In this document: in pieces, positions 44,544 to 54,348 of the stretch | Numbering within the stretch: position 1 is the first letter of the stretch | How the letters are laid out: the number at the start of each line of letters is the position of its first letter | Source: Perkinsus marinus ATCC 50983 | Lineage: Eukaryota; Perkinsozoa; Perkinsida; Perkinsidae | NCBI RefSeq assembly: GCF_000006405.1 | Contig: NW_003214659.1 | Location: 232,674 to 296,673 of the forward strand | Reading direction: 5' to 3' | Length of the DNA stretch: 64,000 bases | Notes under the pieces: generated by a model | Told to the model about the DNA's origin: nothing | Databases searched by the model: none | Seen by the model: only the letters and a program-made list of their open reading frames with translations | Translations under genes and position numbers: made by a program

Positions 44544-46150
44544 ATGCTCGCCCTCACGATATTAGGATCCGTGGTTCCTGCCGTCTCGTCTGCTATTGTG
44601 CCGCTGTATAGTGCATACAGCTGCCTGGAAGATCGCGCATCTCGCTTGCTCCCAATCCTCCGGAGGAACTTCAAAGCGATGCGGTCTTCGTCATTAGTTC
44701 AGGAACCTCTGGAATTGACGAACTTCTTCAACGCTGAGTTCTATGGGAATATAAAGATTGGTACTCCAGGACAGACCTTCAAGGGTTAGTTATTGGGCTC
44801 GTCCGGTTGCTGTGAATGTGTGTTCCTTTCCCAGTCGTATATGACACGGGATCTTCCACACTGTGGGTACCTGGACGAAGGTGTCGCAGCGCTGCTTGTC
44901 GACGCCACAAGGTAGAGGCTCTCATGGCAATCCCGAAGAGCATAGCTGGGTTGTTCTCAGCGCTTTGTCGAGTCGCTGTCGACCACCGCACACCTCGTGC
45001 ATAGTATGCGCAGCAGTGACGATTCCAAATTGGTAATGTGCTCCAATATTGAGCCCTTTCTCACGTGGCTTCATCAGTTTCCGATTCGTTATGGTACTGG
45101 CAATGTCAAGCTTCAGCGTGAAACTGACAAGATTGAGGTGAGTTGCAGTAGACGATCATCCTCAGAGTTCTCTGGTCAGATTGACAATGTAACAATGAGG
45201 GAAGTGACCTTCGGCGTTAGTGTGGGAGAGAGTCGCTTCCCGTTTGCAATGTCGCCAGCGGACGGTATATGCGGGTGAAGTCACTGACAAGCAGACGCTG
45301 GAGCGTCAGCCATTTATTTTCAGATTGGGCTTCACCCTACCCATAGATCCGTTTGGCCCATCTCTGATCGACTCCTGCGACCAGCTGCACATTCTGGGCT
45401 TTTATCACTCTTTTAATCCTCGGTTTCATGGTTCCCTGTCAGTTGGGAGTGTTGAACACGGTCGAATAGCCAGTGGCCATGCAATCATGTGGAGTCCAGT
45501 GGAGAAAGCGCATCATTCAGGACGCCAGGTTCAGTGAAGTGTATTCCGTTGAAGAGATCGCTTGAGCGTGCCAGGAATGGGTTGTTCCCATGATTGACAT
45601 AGCCGTTGATGGCCGTCGGCTTCACCTGTGCAATGACTCTTGTTCGGCCCTGGTTGATACTGGGACGAGTCTCGTCGTTGGCCCGGTGCACAGCAGCATT
45701 GAGCTCATGGGTGCTCTTGAGACGGACGACTGTAGAGGGCCTAATGTAGTTCAGAAGCCTGCCTTTCGTTACAGCGACCATGCTTGTGCTGGTGTCAATG
45801 AACGGTGTTCAGGTTACCATATTCCTCCAGGGTGAATCCACAGGGAGTGTCCACGAAATATCCCTGTCGGCGGAGCAGTATTATATAACCAACAGCAGTG
45901 TGGACTGTGAGCCAGGTTTCGCTGGAGTGAAGATGTTCGACAGTAGAGGTAGACCTGAGAATCCTGGCACTCCGCTCCTGATGGTGGCGCCTTATTGTCA
46001 GATTTGTGGATACTAGGCAGTACACTCTTGAGAAGCTATTACGCAGTTTTCGATCGGGGTGAGACAACTACGGGATATGACATAACTGTTGGACGGCAAG
46101 ATGTTTCTTACAGCACGGATGAGGATCGGCCTAGCCCCGAGTCAACATGA
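44544..46150 (+). CDS. Pepsin-family aspartic protease
   Basis: A secreted or vacuolar aspartic endopeptidase (family A1). The start MLALTILGSVVPAVSSA is a signal peptide. A short propeptide-like region leads to FFNAEFYGNIKIGTPGQTFK. After the first intron (44784/44834) comes VVYDTGSSTLWVPGRRC, with the first catalytic Asp. FPIRYGTGNVKLQRETDKIE (flap region) and EVTFGVSVGESRFPFAMSPADGICG follow, then DPFGPSLIDSC and CSALVDTGTSLVVGP with the second catalytic Asp (about 45655). It ends WILGSTLLRSYYAVFDRGETTTGYDI with stop at 46148-46150. Eight or so exons. Both Asp motifs are intact, so the enzyme should be active. Confidence 0.88.
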
Positions 46151-47173
46151 TGCAACATCATGAGATTAACATGACCTTTCTCTCTCTCGATTATCCTTTT
46201 GTGTTATCATGCACTTGGGGTGGAGTGTCATGTCTCGTTTTTGTATTCGTCATTAAGTTTGCGGCCTGTGTACGCGAGAGCTCCGTTATGAACCTGGAGC
46301 CGTCCTCCGACTAGTGATATTATCAGGTTTTCTGACTTATCCCATTGGCTCAGACCCAGGCACAAGAGCTTCGATGCGAGCGTGATTTGGTGTAATCACC
46401 CGACTTGATTTGAAACTCAAAGAACATTGGTAACCACAAACCTCTGGATATTGCGAATAAGGTACTCCCGGCAACTAGTCACTCCACATTGTGAATCTTG
46501 GTAATCATCTCAGTACTGTTGCCATTGATGACTGGTGGTAAAAGTGTCGTTGAAGCCGAAGAAGTCAGACTATCGAGCGGATAGTTTCGACCTGTCGATA
46601 AGGACGATCGAAATTCGGGTGTGAAGCTAGGCTTGCGAAAGAGAAGAAATGGTGTTTATCCAATCAAGGCACGCTTCACCGCATCGCATTAGTTATTTGG
46701 GAGTGTTGGGTGAGACTGAGTGTTAGCCAACTAGGCAGCAGAGGGCGGTGATAATACCGAACCTCACAACACGCCGTGCATTGGCTTAACACCACAGTCA
46801 CATTGCCTAGCACGCAGGCACATAGGCAATGTCCCCCAAACAACTAGTGAAGGTAAAAGAAAAATTCCAGGGTGGAACCGGCTCGAGAGGCTCCTGGACA
46901 GCCAGATTGCTGTCACTCCAGTCTCGACCGGTTGCACCACTTTCTGGTTCGGGTCGATCACAATGGCGTGCGCCACGCACGCACGAGCGATACTTGTTAC
47001 GCTTGCTTGAATTTGCCCCATGCAAGCCTGGACCTTCACTCATAGTCTAATCTAATCTGGTATTAGCAGTCGGGGCTGTATTTTTCATAAAGGACAGAGT
47101 CGTTCATTCCAAGTTTGTTCGATGGTCACATATTTCGGGAGTTCCGTATCCGGTCGAACAACGCGGGACTCAA
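46151..47173. other. Intergenic, left flank of the retrotransposon
   Basis: No family is recognised. Short open frames on the minus strand at 46764-47043 are not supported by composition or motifs. Confidence 0.45.
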
Positions 47174-47647
47174 TGCTGAGATGATACTCAGCTTGCACGC
47201 TTGCACATTAACGCACAATGCGTGAGCCCTATGTTGGTCGAGGCTAACGGAAATATATTGCGAAGTGAGCTATTATTCTTCTTACTCTGTGTTTCCTTAT
47301 TCCACAATCTTGTTGTCGGTGCTTATAGCACTACTGATGGTACATGAGAAGCAGTATCTCTGCATACTCTGTTTGTGCGCACTTCCAGCAGCTATGATAG
47401 AATCGATTAGGTTGGAGCGCACACAGTTGTCTGCATTATTGGTATTAGTCATTTGATCTCGCTTGATGTAGTGTAACGGTACATCACGAGTATCAGTGCG
47501 TCTTTCACTCACTTCTATGACACCCCCTCTTGCGTCTACTAGTCAAAGGACAACTCGAGCATCTTCACGTACCCGTAGTCAGCCCCCCCGTACTCACGCT
47601 GTTTCTTCTTCGAACCTTTCCGACATCACTGATGGCGAGATCCAGCA
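47174..47647 (+). repeat. 5' LTR
   Basis: 474 bp, TG...CA. It begins with a short hairpin, GCTGAG-ATGATA-CTCAGC. The gag-pol start codon (47496, or 47517) lies inside its last 150 bp. Confidence 0.93.
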
Positions 47648-50600
47648 TTATCATCCGAGAAACGAGTTAGATGTCTTCAAGGACCTTGTTGAAGAAAGAA
47701 TGACGGGGGTTACAGATGCTCTTGCTACTTTGACAAGTCTGGTCACTACGCTCCAGGAGCAGGGGGCTCGGACTAGATCCGAGCGATCCCCGTCAGTTCA
47801 AGGAGCAACGCCGGAGGTCTTTGATGGCTCAGTTGTCCCACGTCGTCGAGGGGGAAAGCCCTTCCCTGAGATTCTGACGGCTGTTCGAAAAGCAGGACGG
47901 TTGCATAGTGGAGAATACAAGGGTTCCACTGATCCTCGATGCTTGGACGAGTTCCTCAGAGAGCTGTCAGTTGACCTGACCTTCAGTGCTGGGAGTGACT
48001 CTTGGCGACTGGCGGTCCTGCTGCAAAATCTGAGTCATGGAGTTAGAGCTCAAGTATTACGGTCGTATGAAGAGCGCCATAATGGATCGCTCCCGTTACA
48101 TATAGAAAGCTTCGAGCATGCTGACATCTATGCTCGAGTAATGGCGATCTTAAGGGTGGCCTACACGTCTCCTGCGGACCGCCGCCGACTTATTAATAAG
48201 TTTCACAACCTCACCATTGATGCTCCGACTGTCAGGGGCGATATTGACGAATACGACTATGCATTCGACTTACTTAGGGTTGAGATTGAGGCGGCCACCG
48301 ATCAGATTATGACTACTGATACTGTGATAGCCCATTATCTAAGAGGCTTGACTGAAGAGGTGCAACAGTTTGCCGAAGTACATTTAGCCGGTATCACCGA
48401 TTTCGGACTCTTCAAGCAGAGCATCCGACGTTACTGGCGTGTGAACCATCCTGATTCAAAGGTTAAAGGAGCTCAACGGGGGAGATCTATCGGACTGAAT
48501 GAAGTCAGTACGCCCTCGGATCCCACCTGTGCAGTGATAGGCGAAGGTGGCTCAAACGTGTCTCACTCCCACAAGTCTAATGGTGATAATCATCCTAAAC
48601 TGGTGTTTCCTTGTGGACAAGGGTGTGGACATGGAGTTCTGGCAGAGCATCGGCAAGACTGCCTCAGATGTGCGAAGCCGCGGCATAGAGCAAGTCGATG
48701 CAGACAGTCCACTCCTATCGATGTCGCCTTGAGGTGTCAAAAGTGTGGCTGTCGAGGCCATTCAACAAAATCATGTGTGGTTCAGAGGATAGAGTCCACG
48801 ATGTGTGCACGATGTGGAGTACAAGGTCATACCCCTGCAATATGTCCAGCCCCAGCCCCACGTCAGTCTAGCCCTGCCCCGGGTTTGGCCAACAATGCGA
48901 CCACTGGAGTGGCAGCACAGGGTGTTTCTGAGGCGAACCTTCTCATCTACCCCGAATATTCTGACGGGTTTAATGATACAGCTGGGTTCTGTCATGCCAT
49001 CTCGGTGGAGACAGTGCCGGGTGCATGTTGTACAATTGATGATACTAGGACTCATGTGTACGGAGCTCTCCGTGCCGAATTGAGGTTGCTGCCATGTCCA
49101 GATTCTGGAACGGAGATGACTGCAACCTCCGTTGTAGTCTTGTTGGATACGGGGGCGGCTGCTAGCTTTGTACGCCGATCCTTCTTGCAAGAAATTCGAC
49201 AGCACGTGTGGGACAGGAGAGAGGTCCAGGCCGTTCATGTTCGGTGTGCTAATGGATCCCTTCTGGACACACGTGTGCAAGTCCTTCTCAAGGTTTCGCA
49301 CGGTGGTACTATCTATGCTGGATGGTTCTATGTATGTGAGGATCTCTCCTCAGCGATCATCTGTGGCATGGATACACTGCAGGCCTTGTCGATGACGATA
49401 AGATTATCTCCCACGGTCGTGGAAGCCACTGTTCGAGCGGCACAAGGAGGTCAACAACCCATCTCATGTTGTGGGATTGCACCCTACATTAGAGGCTCCT
49501 CGCTGAAGGAGATTAATGAGTTGTTGTTGGCCATGGCTGACAGGAATGAGGTCAACTGCAGGAAGTATGGACAGGATACATGGTTGGGGAGCTCAACTGG
49601 GAACTGCGAGGACGTGGAGATACAGTTGGAATCGCAGGGTGAAGATGGCACCCTTTTGGGAATGGTAGAGGAGATTGTTGTGATCCCTGGTGCGGCTTCG
49701 GAGCGAGAGGTTATCAAGCGGCATATGCATCAAATACCATGGGCGTCTAGTGATCGTCCGGATCGTGAGGCGTCATTGATCCGGGCTCACAGAAGCTCGA
49801 TTGCGTTGGAGAATCGACTGCGGAAAACGCCAGAAGCCCTAGAAGCATGTGATTCACAAGTCCGGATGTTGGTAGATCGAGGCTTCGCCAGGCAAGCCAA
49901 GGTTGAAGAGATTAAGCATGCATATGCCCTGCTTCTGGTAAAAAGTCCGAGCTCCAGTACACCACTTAGGTTGGTCCTAGATGGGCGGTCTCTCCGTGGA
50001 TATGCTCTAGCGGGTCGGATACTCGATAGATCAGTGACCAGGCCATTAATGACGATTCGAAGGTTTCGATACTTCTCGAGACTAGATCTAGAGAAGGCTT
50101 TCTATGCTCTCGGTGTAGTCTCATCTGATGCGGCCATGCAAGGGTTCTACTGGCGAGGGACTTGGTATATCTTGCTTCGCGCCGGGATGGGACTCCCTTC
50201 ATCGCCCTCGATGTTGCAGACTTCATTACATATAACCCAAGCATCATATGTGGAGCACAGCAAATGGTCTAATGAGGAGTATGCTATATGCTCCTTCATG
50301 GACGACATTGCTCAAGGAGCTGACACTGCCGTGGTTAGAGATGAGTTGGCGATATCATATTCTGAACATTTGCGCAAGAACGGCTTCACAGAGCAAGTCA
50401 AAAAAAGGCTACAAAATGAGCCATCAGGTGAGGTAGCGCCGTTGGAGGCATCCTTGTTCGGCTTGCTATGGTTGTCTGGTCCGGATGAGCTCACTATGAA
50501 GGCGTTGCCTTGCTTGAAAATGGCAGCTGATAACACGCTCACCCTTCGTCGGTATCTGTCTTGGCTGAACAGTCACTTCGACCCGTTAGGACTGTGGGTT

Positions 50601-53318
50601 GAGTACGCCATGGCAGGCAGGATTATACTGAGGACAGCGATCCGAGAAGGCGTCAAGATGGATGACCCGCTGAATCTTGAGTTGGTTCGACGAGCGGAGA
50701 TCCTCCAGACTATGGTGGCCAGAGCTGACAATTACGGGAGATATGTGCCCGGTGACACAGTTATCGTTGCAAGTGATGCTTCTGCGATAGGCTGGGGAGT
50801 GGTGGCCACGAACCTCGAGGGCCAGCGGTTATGTGCTAAGGCTGCTCTCCATGATGCAGCACATGAGCGTTGGAGTATACCGAGGCTAGAGTTATATGCA
50901 ATTCTAGAGGCTAAAAAGATGGCACTTTGGCTATTGACCGCTGACCCCAAGACAAGAAGGGTAGTTGTCCTGAGTGACAGCTCTATCAACGTTCAGAGAG
51001 TGGTTAACACTGGTGCTATCTCGACGAAGATCTGTGCATGGGATATCCGAGCTATTCAGCACCTACGTGAATGGGTTAGCGACCCGGATAGCCCAGTAAT
51101 AATTGGGCACATTGCCGGAAGGTTGAATCCATCTGACAGTGCATCTCGAGGCATGGTACCGCCGTCTTCTATCTCGGAGGAATACAGATGTTATGTGCGA
51201 GGCCTAGACGAGCGGTTTGATGAGCTCAAAGAGAGACTGGTTACCGGCAAGCTCCCTCCTATGAATGGGTTGTATGCAATTCAGGTTGGTTCGGATCATG
51301 GTCAAACTGATGACGGTTCGAGTCGAGTGCCTGAGGTTGGTTCGGATCATGGTCAAACTGATGACGGTTCGAGTCGAGTGCCTGAGGTTGGTTCGGATCC
51401 TGGTCACACTGATGACGGTTCGAGTCGAGTGCCTGAGGTTGGTTCGGATCATGGTCAAACTGATGACGGTTCGAGTCGAGTGCCTGAGGTTGGTTCGGAT
51501 CCTGGTCACACTGATGACGGTTCGAGTCGAGTGCCTGAGGTTGGTTCGGATCCTGGTCACACTGATGACGGTTCGAGTCGAGTGCCTGAGGTTGGTTCGG
51601 ATCCTGGTCACACTGATGACGGTTCGAGTCGAGTGCCTGAAGTTGGTTCGGATCCTGGTCACACTGATGACGGTTCGAGTCGAGTGCCTGAAGTTGGTTC
51701 GGATCCTGGTCACACTGATGACGGTTTGAATCGAGCAGTTGATGCTGGACTTCAGACTACGACGGCAGATAAAAGAAGTCATGCTGCTGATCGCAAGGAT
51801 ATTGGATTAGTTCAAAAGGTGGTTGACTCCCAGGCCAAGGATAGATTCTGTCAAATGGTCCTGTCGGTATTGCGCCATGAACCGACTTCCCTCTCTTCAA
51901 CGGAAAGCTCTCGCCTGAGGCGCTCGTATGTAGAGAATGATGATGTCATCTACAGGATAAATCCTGTAGACAATGAGCAGATTCTGGTGCCGGAGGAAAT
52001 GAGAAGAGTGGCCTTTAGTATGGTGCATGATCTTTTCGCTCACTGTGGAACCGGTAAACTTTATGCGATTCTCACAAAGGACTATGGACTCTGGTGGCCG
52101 AAGATGACGAAGAATATTCGCCAGTGGACACGAGCTTGTACAACTTGTGTAATGACACATTCTCGCAGGCAGGAGCCGGCGAGAGCCTATGGAACCTCCC
52201 TGAAGTCTGGTCAACTCTGGGAGGTCCTGGCTATCGATATCGGAGGCCCGTATCTTGGCTCAACTATAGCTCCAGATCGTGCGGCGGAAGATCCATCGGA
52301 GGAAACACCTTACATGTACTCGTTGATAGCTACTGAAGCAGTCACTCGTTATATGGTTACTACGCCTTTAAGGAGGAAGACAAGTGAGTGTATTGCCGAT
52401 GCGCTGGAGTCATTATGCTGGCAATTTGGATTTCCGGTGGTATTGTGTCACGATCGAGATGTCTCTTTGATGGGTGGTGCCGTGAAAAAGTTCGTCGAGA
52501 AGTACGGGATCCGACAAGTGCCAAACCCGCCATATGCTCCTATTCGAGCCTTCTGGGAACCTTCACACCATCTGCTCCATTTGGCATTGAAGCATCTTAT
52601 GCGTGCGGCGCGAGCTCCCACTGACTCCTGGCCGAGGTTCTTGCAACATGCTACTTGGGTTGTTAACAATTCTGTCCTTCCTCTGAGCGGAATTTCTGGT
52701 GAACGGGTGACAGCGTGTGAGTTGGTTCGGTTATGTGGATCCTGCCCTCCTCCTTGTTATCGGGCTTCATGTGTGCTTTCGAAGGAGGCCCAGGCTTACA
52801 GCGAAAGACGGGGTATTGATGGTACCTCTAAACCGGCTCAAGCTCGACGACGTTTAGCACACCGGAATAAAATGGAAGGCACCCTTCAGAACTATTTGAG
52901 GCAGTGGGATGACCACCGTGCACAGTTGGTGGATAAGATGAACAGTTCTCGTCGGCGACGTGGTACTCCCGAGGGACATGTGAAGGTTGGTGATGTGGTG
53001 CGAGTATTCAAGCCTCATCACAAGCTCCAATCTATGTGGTCCGAGGCTCTCTACATGGTAGACGATATACGGGGTGAAATTGCAAGCCTAAGAAATCATT
53101 CCGGTGAATTAAGTGTACAATTTTTATTCAATTTAGCTGTTGCTACCGATGTGGATCCCACCGAGTTGACCTTCTGTGCGAGGCCTACTGGGTTTAGGGC
53201 CCATAATTCTACTGTCTCTGTTCCTGTGTATCAACCCAGTAAGGTTGATCAAAGTAAAGCGCGATTAGAGCGGCGAGAGCGTAGAGCTGCTCTTAGTGCT
53301 GGGGCCGGAGAATGCTGA
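47496..53318 (+). CDS. Gag-pol polyprotein of the LTR retrotransposon
   Basis: 1940 aa in one frame. A Gag-like N-terminal third is followed by three CX2CX4HX4C zinc knuckles (residues 389-450: CLRCAKPRHRASRC, CQKCGCRGHSTKSC, CARCGVQGHTPAIC). Then come retropepsin (LLDTGAAASFV, catalytic D551), reverse transcriptase (FSRLDLEKAF, then SFMDDIAQG with the catalytic Asp pair at 936-937) and RNase H (IVASDASAIGWGV, about 1094; SIPRLELYAILEAK; VVLSDSS). Nine 17-aa repeats (1264-1416) precede the integrase, with an HHCC zinc region (about 1511-1550) and the catalytic D near 1581, D near 1653 and E in FWEPSHH (about 1688). Translation starts inside the 5' LTR and the stop (53316-53318) lies in the first bases of the 3' LTR. 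Gag and pol share one frame without a shift or stop, so the Gag:Pol ratio must be set otherwise. Confidence 0.95.
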   Translation: MRLSLTSMTPPLASTSQRTTRASSRTRSQPPRTHAVSSSNLSDITDGEIQHYHPRNELDVFKDLVEERMTGVTDALATLTSLVTTLQEQGARTRSERSPSVQGATPEVFDGSVVPRRRGGKPFPEILTAVRKAGRLHSGEYKGSTDPRCLDEFLRELSVDLTFSAGSDSWRLAVLLQNLSHGVRAQVLRSYEERHNGSLPLHIESFEHADIYARVMAILRVAYTSPADRRRLINKFHNLTIDAPTVRGDIDEYDYAFDLLRVEIEAATDQIMTTDTVIAHYLRGLTEEVQQFAEVHLAGITDFGLFKQSIRRYWRVNHPDSKVKGAQRGRSIGLNEVSTPSDPTCAVIGEGGSNVSHSHKSNGDNHPKLVFPCGQGCGHGVLAEHRQDCLRCAKPRHRASRCRQSTPIDVALRCQKCGCRGHSTKSCVVQRIESTMCARCGVQGHTPAICPAPAPRQSSPAPGLANNATTGVAAQGVSEANLLIYPEYSDGFNDTAGFCHAISVETVPGACCTIDDTRTHVYGALRAELRLLPCPDSGTEMTATSVVVLLDTGAAASFVRRSFLQEIRQHVWDRREVQAVHVRCANGSLLDTRVQVLLKVSHGGTIYAGWFYVCEDLSSAIICGMDTLQALSMTIRLSPTVVEATVRAAQGGQQPISCCGIAPYIRGSSLKEINELLLAMADRNEVNCRKYGQDTWLGSSTGNCEDVEIQLESQGEDGTLLGMVEEIVVIPGAASEREVIKRHMHQIPWASSDRPDREASLIRAHRSSIALENRLRKTPEALEACDSQVRMLVDRGFARQAKVEEIKHAYALLLVKSPSSSTPLRLVLDGRSLRGYALAGRILDRSVTRPLMTIRRFRYFSRLDLEKAFYALGVVSSDAAMQGFYWRGTWYILLRAGMGLPSSPSMLQTSLHITQASYVEHSKWSNEEYAICSFMDDIAQGADTAVVRDELAISYSEHLRKNGFTEQVKKRLQNEPSGEVAPLEASLFGLLWLSGPDELTMKALPCLKMAADNTLTLRRYLSWLNSHFDPLGLWVEYAMAGRIILRTAIREGVKMDDPLNLELVRRAEILQTMVARADNYGRYVPGDTVIVASDASAIGWGVVATNLEGQRLCAKAALHDAAHERWSIPRLELYAILEAKKMALWLLTADPKTRRVVVLSDSSINVQRVVNTGAISTKICAWDIRAIQHLREWVSDPDSPVIIGHIAGRLNPSDSASRGMVPPSSISEEYRCYVRGLDERFDELKERLVTGKLPPMNGLYAIQVGSDHGQTDDGSSRVPEVGSDHGQTDDGSSRVPEVGSDPGHTDDGSSRVPEVGSDHGQTDDGSSRVPEVGSDPGHTDDGSSRVPEVGSDPGHTDDGSSRVPEVGSDPGHTDDGSSRVPEVGSDPGHTDDGSSRVPEVGSDPGHTDDGLNRAVDAGLQTTTADKRSHAADRKDIGLVQKVVDSQAKDRFCQMVLSVLRHEPTSLSSTESSRLRRSYVENDDVIYRINPVDNEQILVPEEMRRVAFSMVHDLFAHCGTGKLYAILTKDYGLWWPKMTKNIRQWTRACTTCVMTHSRRQEPARAYGTSLKSGQLWEVLAIDIGGPYLGSTIAPDRAAEDPSEETPYMYSLIATEAVTRYMVTTPLRRKTSECIADALESLCWQFGFPVVLCHDRDVSLMGGAVKKFVEKYGIRQVPNPPYAPIRAFWEPSHHLLHLALKHLMRAARAPTDSWPRFLQHATWVVNNSVLPLSGISGERVTACELVRLCGSCPPPCYRASCVLSKEAQAYSERRGIDGTSKPAQARRRLAHRNKMEGTLQNYLRQWDDHRAQLVDKMNSSRRRRGTPEGHVKVGDVVRVFKPHHKLQSMWSEALYMVDDIRGEIASLRNHSGELSVQFLFNLAVATDVDPTELTFCARPTGFRAHNSTVSVPVYQPSKVDQSKARLERRERRAALSAGAGEC
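51285..51743 (+). repeat. Nine 51-bp tandem repeats within pol
   Basis: Each unit encodes VGSD(H/P)G(Q/H)TDDGSSRVPE. Two variants, HGQ and PGH, occur in the order HHPHPPPPP; the last unit ends GLNRA. The array lies between RNase H and integrase. Because 51 is divisible by three, other frames on both strands also stay open, so the long antisense frame here is an artefact. Confidence 0.97.
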
Positions 53319-53786
53319 GATGATACTCAGCTTGCACGCTTGCACATTAACGCACAATGCGTGAGCCCTATGTTGGTCGAGGCTAACGGAAATATATTGC
53401 GAAGTGAGCTATTATTCTTCTTACTCTGTGTTTCCTTATTCCACAATCTTGTTGTCGGTGCTTATAGCACTACTGATGGTACATGAGAAGCAGTATCTCT
53501 GCATACTCTGTTTGTGCGCACTTCCAGCAGCTATGATAGAATCGATTAGGTTGGAGCGCACACAGTTGTCTGCATTATTGGTATTAGTCATTTGATCTCG
53601 CTTGATGTAGTGTAACGGTACATCACGAGTATCAGTGCGTCTTTCACTCACTTCTATGACACCCCCTCTTGCGTCTACTAGTCAAAGGACAACTCGAGCA
53701 TCTTCACGTACCCGTAGTCAGCCCCCCCGTACTCACGCTGTTTCTTCTTCGAACCTTTCCGACATCACTGATGGCGAGATCCAGCA
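53313..53786 (+). repeat. 3' LTR
   Basis: 474 bp, matching the 5' LTR. It is preceded by a short purine-rich tract (GGGGCCGGAGAA, 53301-53312) that could prime plus-strand synthesis. The polyprotein stop is at its sixth base. Confidence 0.93.
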
Positions 53787-54348
53787 TTACTCTCAACACA
53801 GAGAGGATATGGTTACGCATGATTTCGACACCTTTCTGAACATGATTTCTGGTGATCTACTAGTGGTAAGTTGACCACAATATATCGCAGCCAGTGCGAT
53901 AGTCAATGTTGCTCGGTAGGTTGAGCATCCGAGGCAGTGGCCACCGATCACGAGCATAGGTGAGCCCAACACAACCTAATACTATCCTCTCACAGCCAAA
54001 CACACCAGTTTGGACACTCCCGGTACTAGGTCGAGTGAAATGACTCATCGAACTCAAAACAATCAACTGTGGAATGACAAAAATATGATCTCCGCCAAGC
54101 GGCGAGCTTCAAGTGGTCGAACACATCTCACGAAATGGGTCATCTGAGTACTAACTGCTTTATAAAAACAATCGTACATCGAGGCTACTCGAGGGAGCTA
54201 AACTGAGGTATGTCGCGGCCACTGAACTACAGTGATACTTACAGCCGCATTATAGTTAATTCGATGAAGGACAGTAGCTCAGAGCAGAATCTACAACCGC
54301 AGAAATGAATCACAATCTTGTTGAGCCCGTCGCCGTCAGATCATAGAG
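53787..54348. other. Right flank of the retrotransposon, nothing recognised
   Basis: Sequence between the 3' LTR and the end of the RINGv-FHA gene. No coding family or repeat is visible. Confidence 0.5.

Larger units (their letters stand above)
47174..53786 (+). mobile_element. Full-length LTR retrotransposon (BEL/Pao-like)
   Basis: A 6.6-kb element with two 474-bp LTRs that appear identical by eye, each TG...CA, around one uninterrupted gag-pol frame. Protease-RT-RNaseH-integrase order, the SIPRLELYA and SDSSINVQRV RNase H motifs and HIAGRLNPSDSASRG fit BEL/Pao better than Gypsy or Copia. CTCAA lies directly left of the 5' LTR; the same five bases lie 5 bp beyond the 3' LTR, so the target duplication is unclear. 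Matching LTRs and an intact frame mean a recent insertion. Confidence 0.92.

Noticed and set aside
47265-47456. Small hydrophobic protein repeated at 53404-53595
   Set aside because: It is duplicated only because both copies lie in the two LTRs.
51204-51782. 192-codon minus-strand frame of TRIRTNLRHSTRTVIS repeats
   Set aside because: An artefact of the 51-bp repeat unit being divisible by three; it is antisense to the retrotransposon polyprotein.
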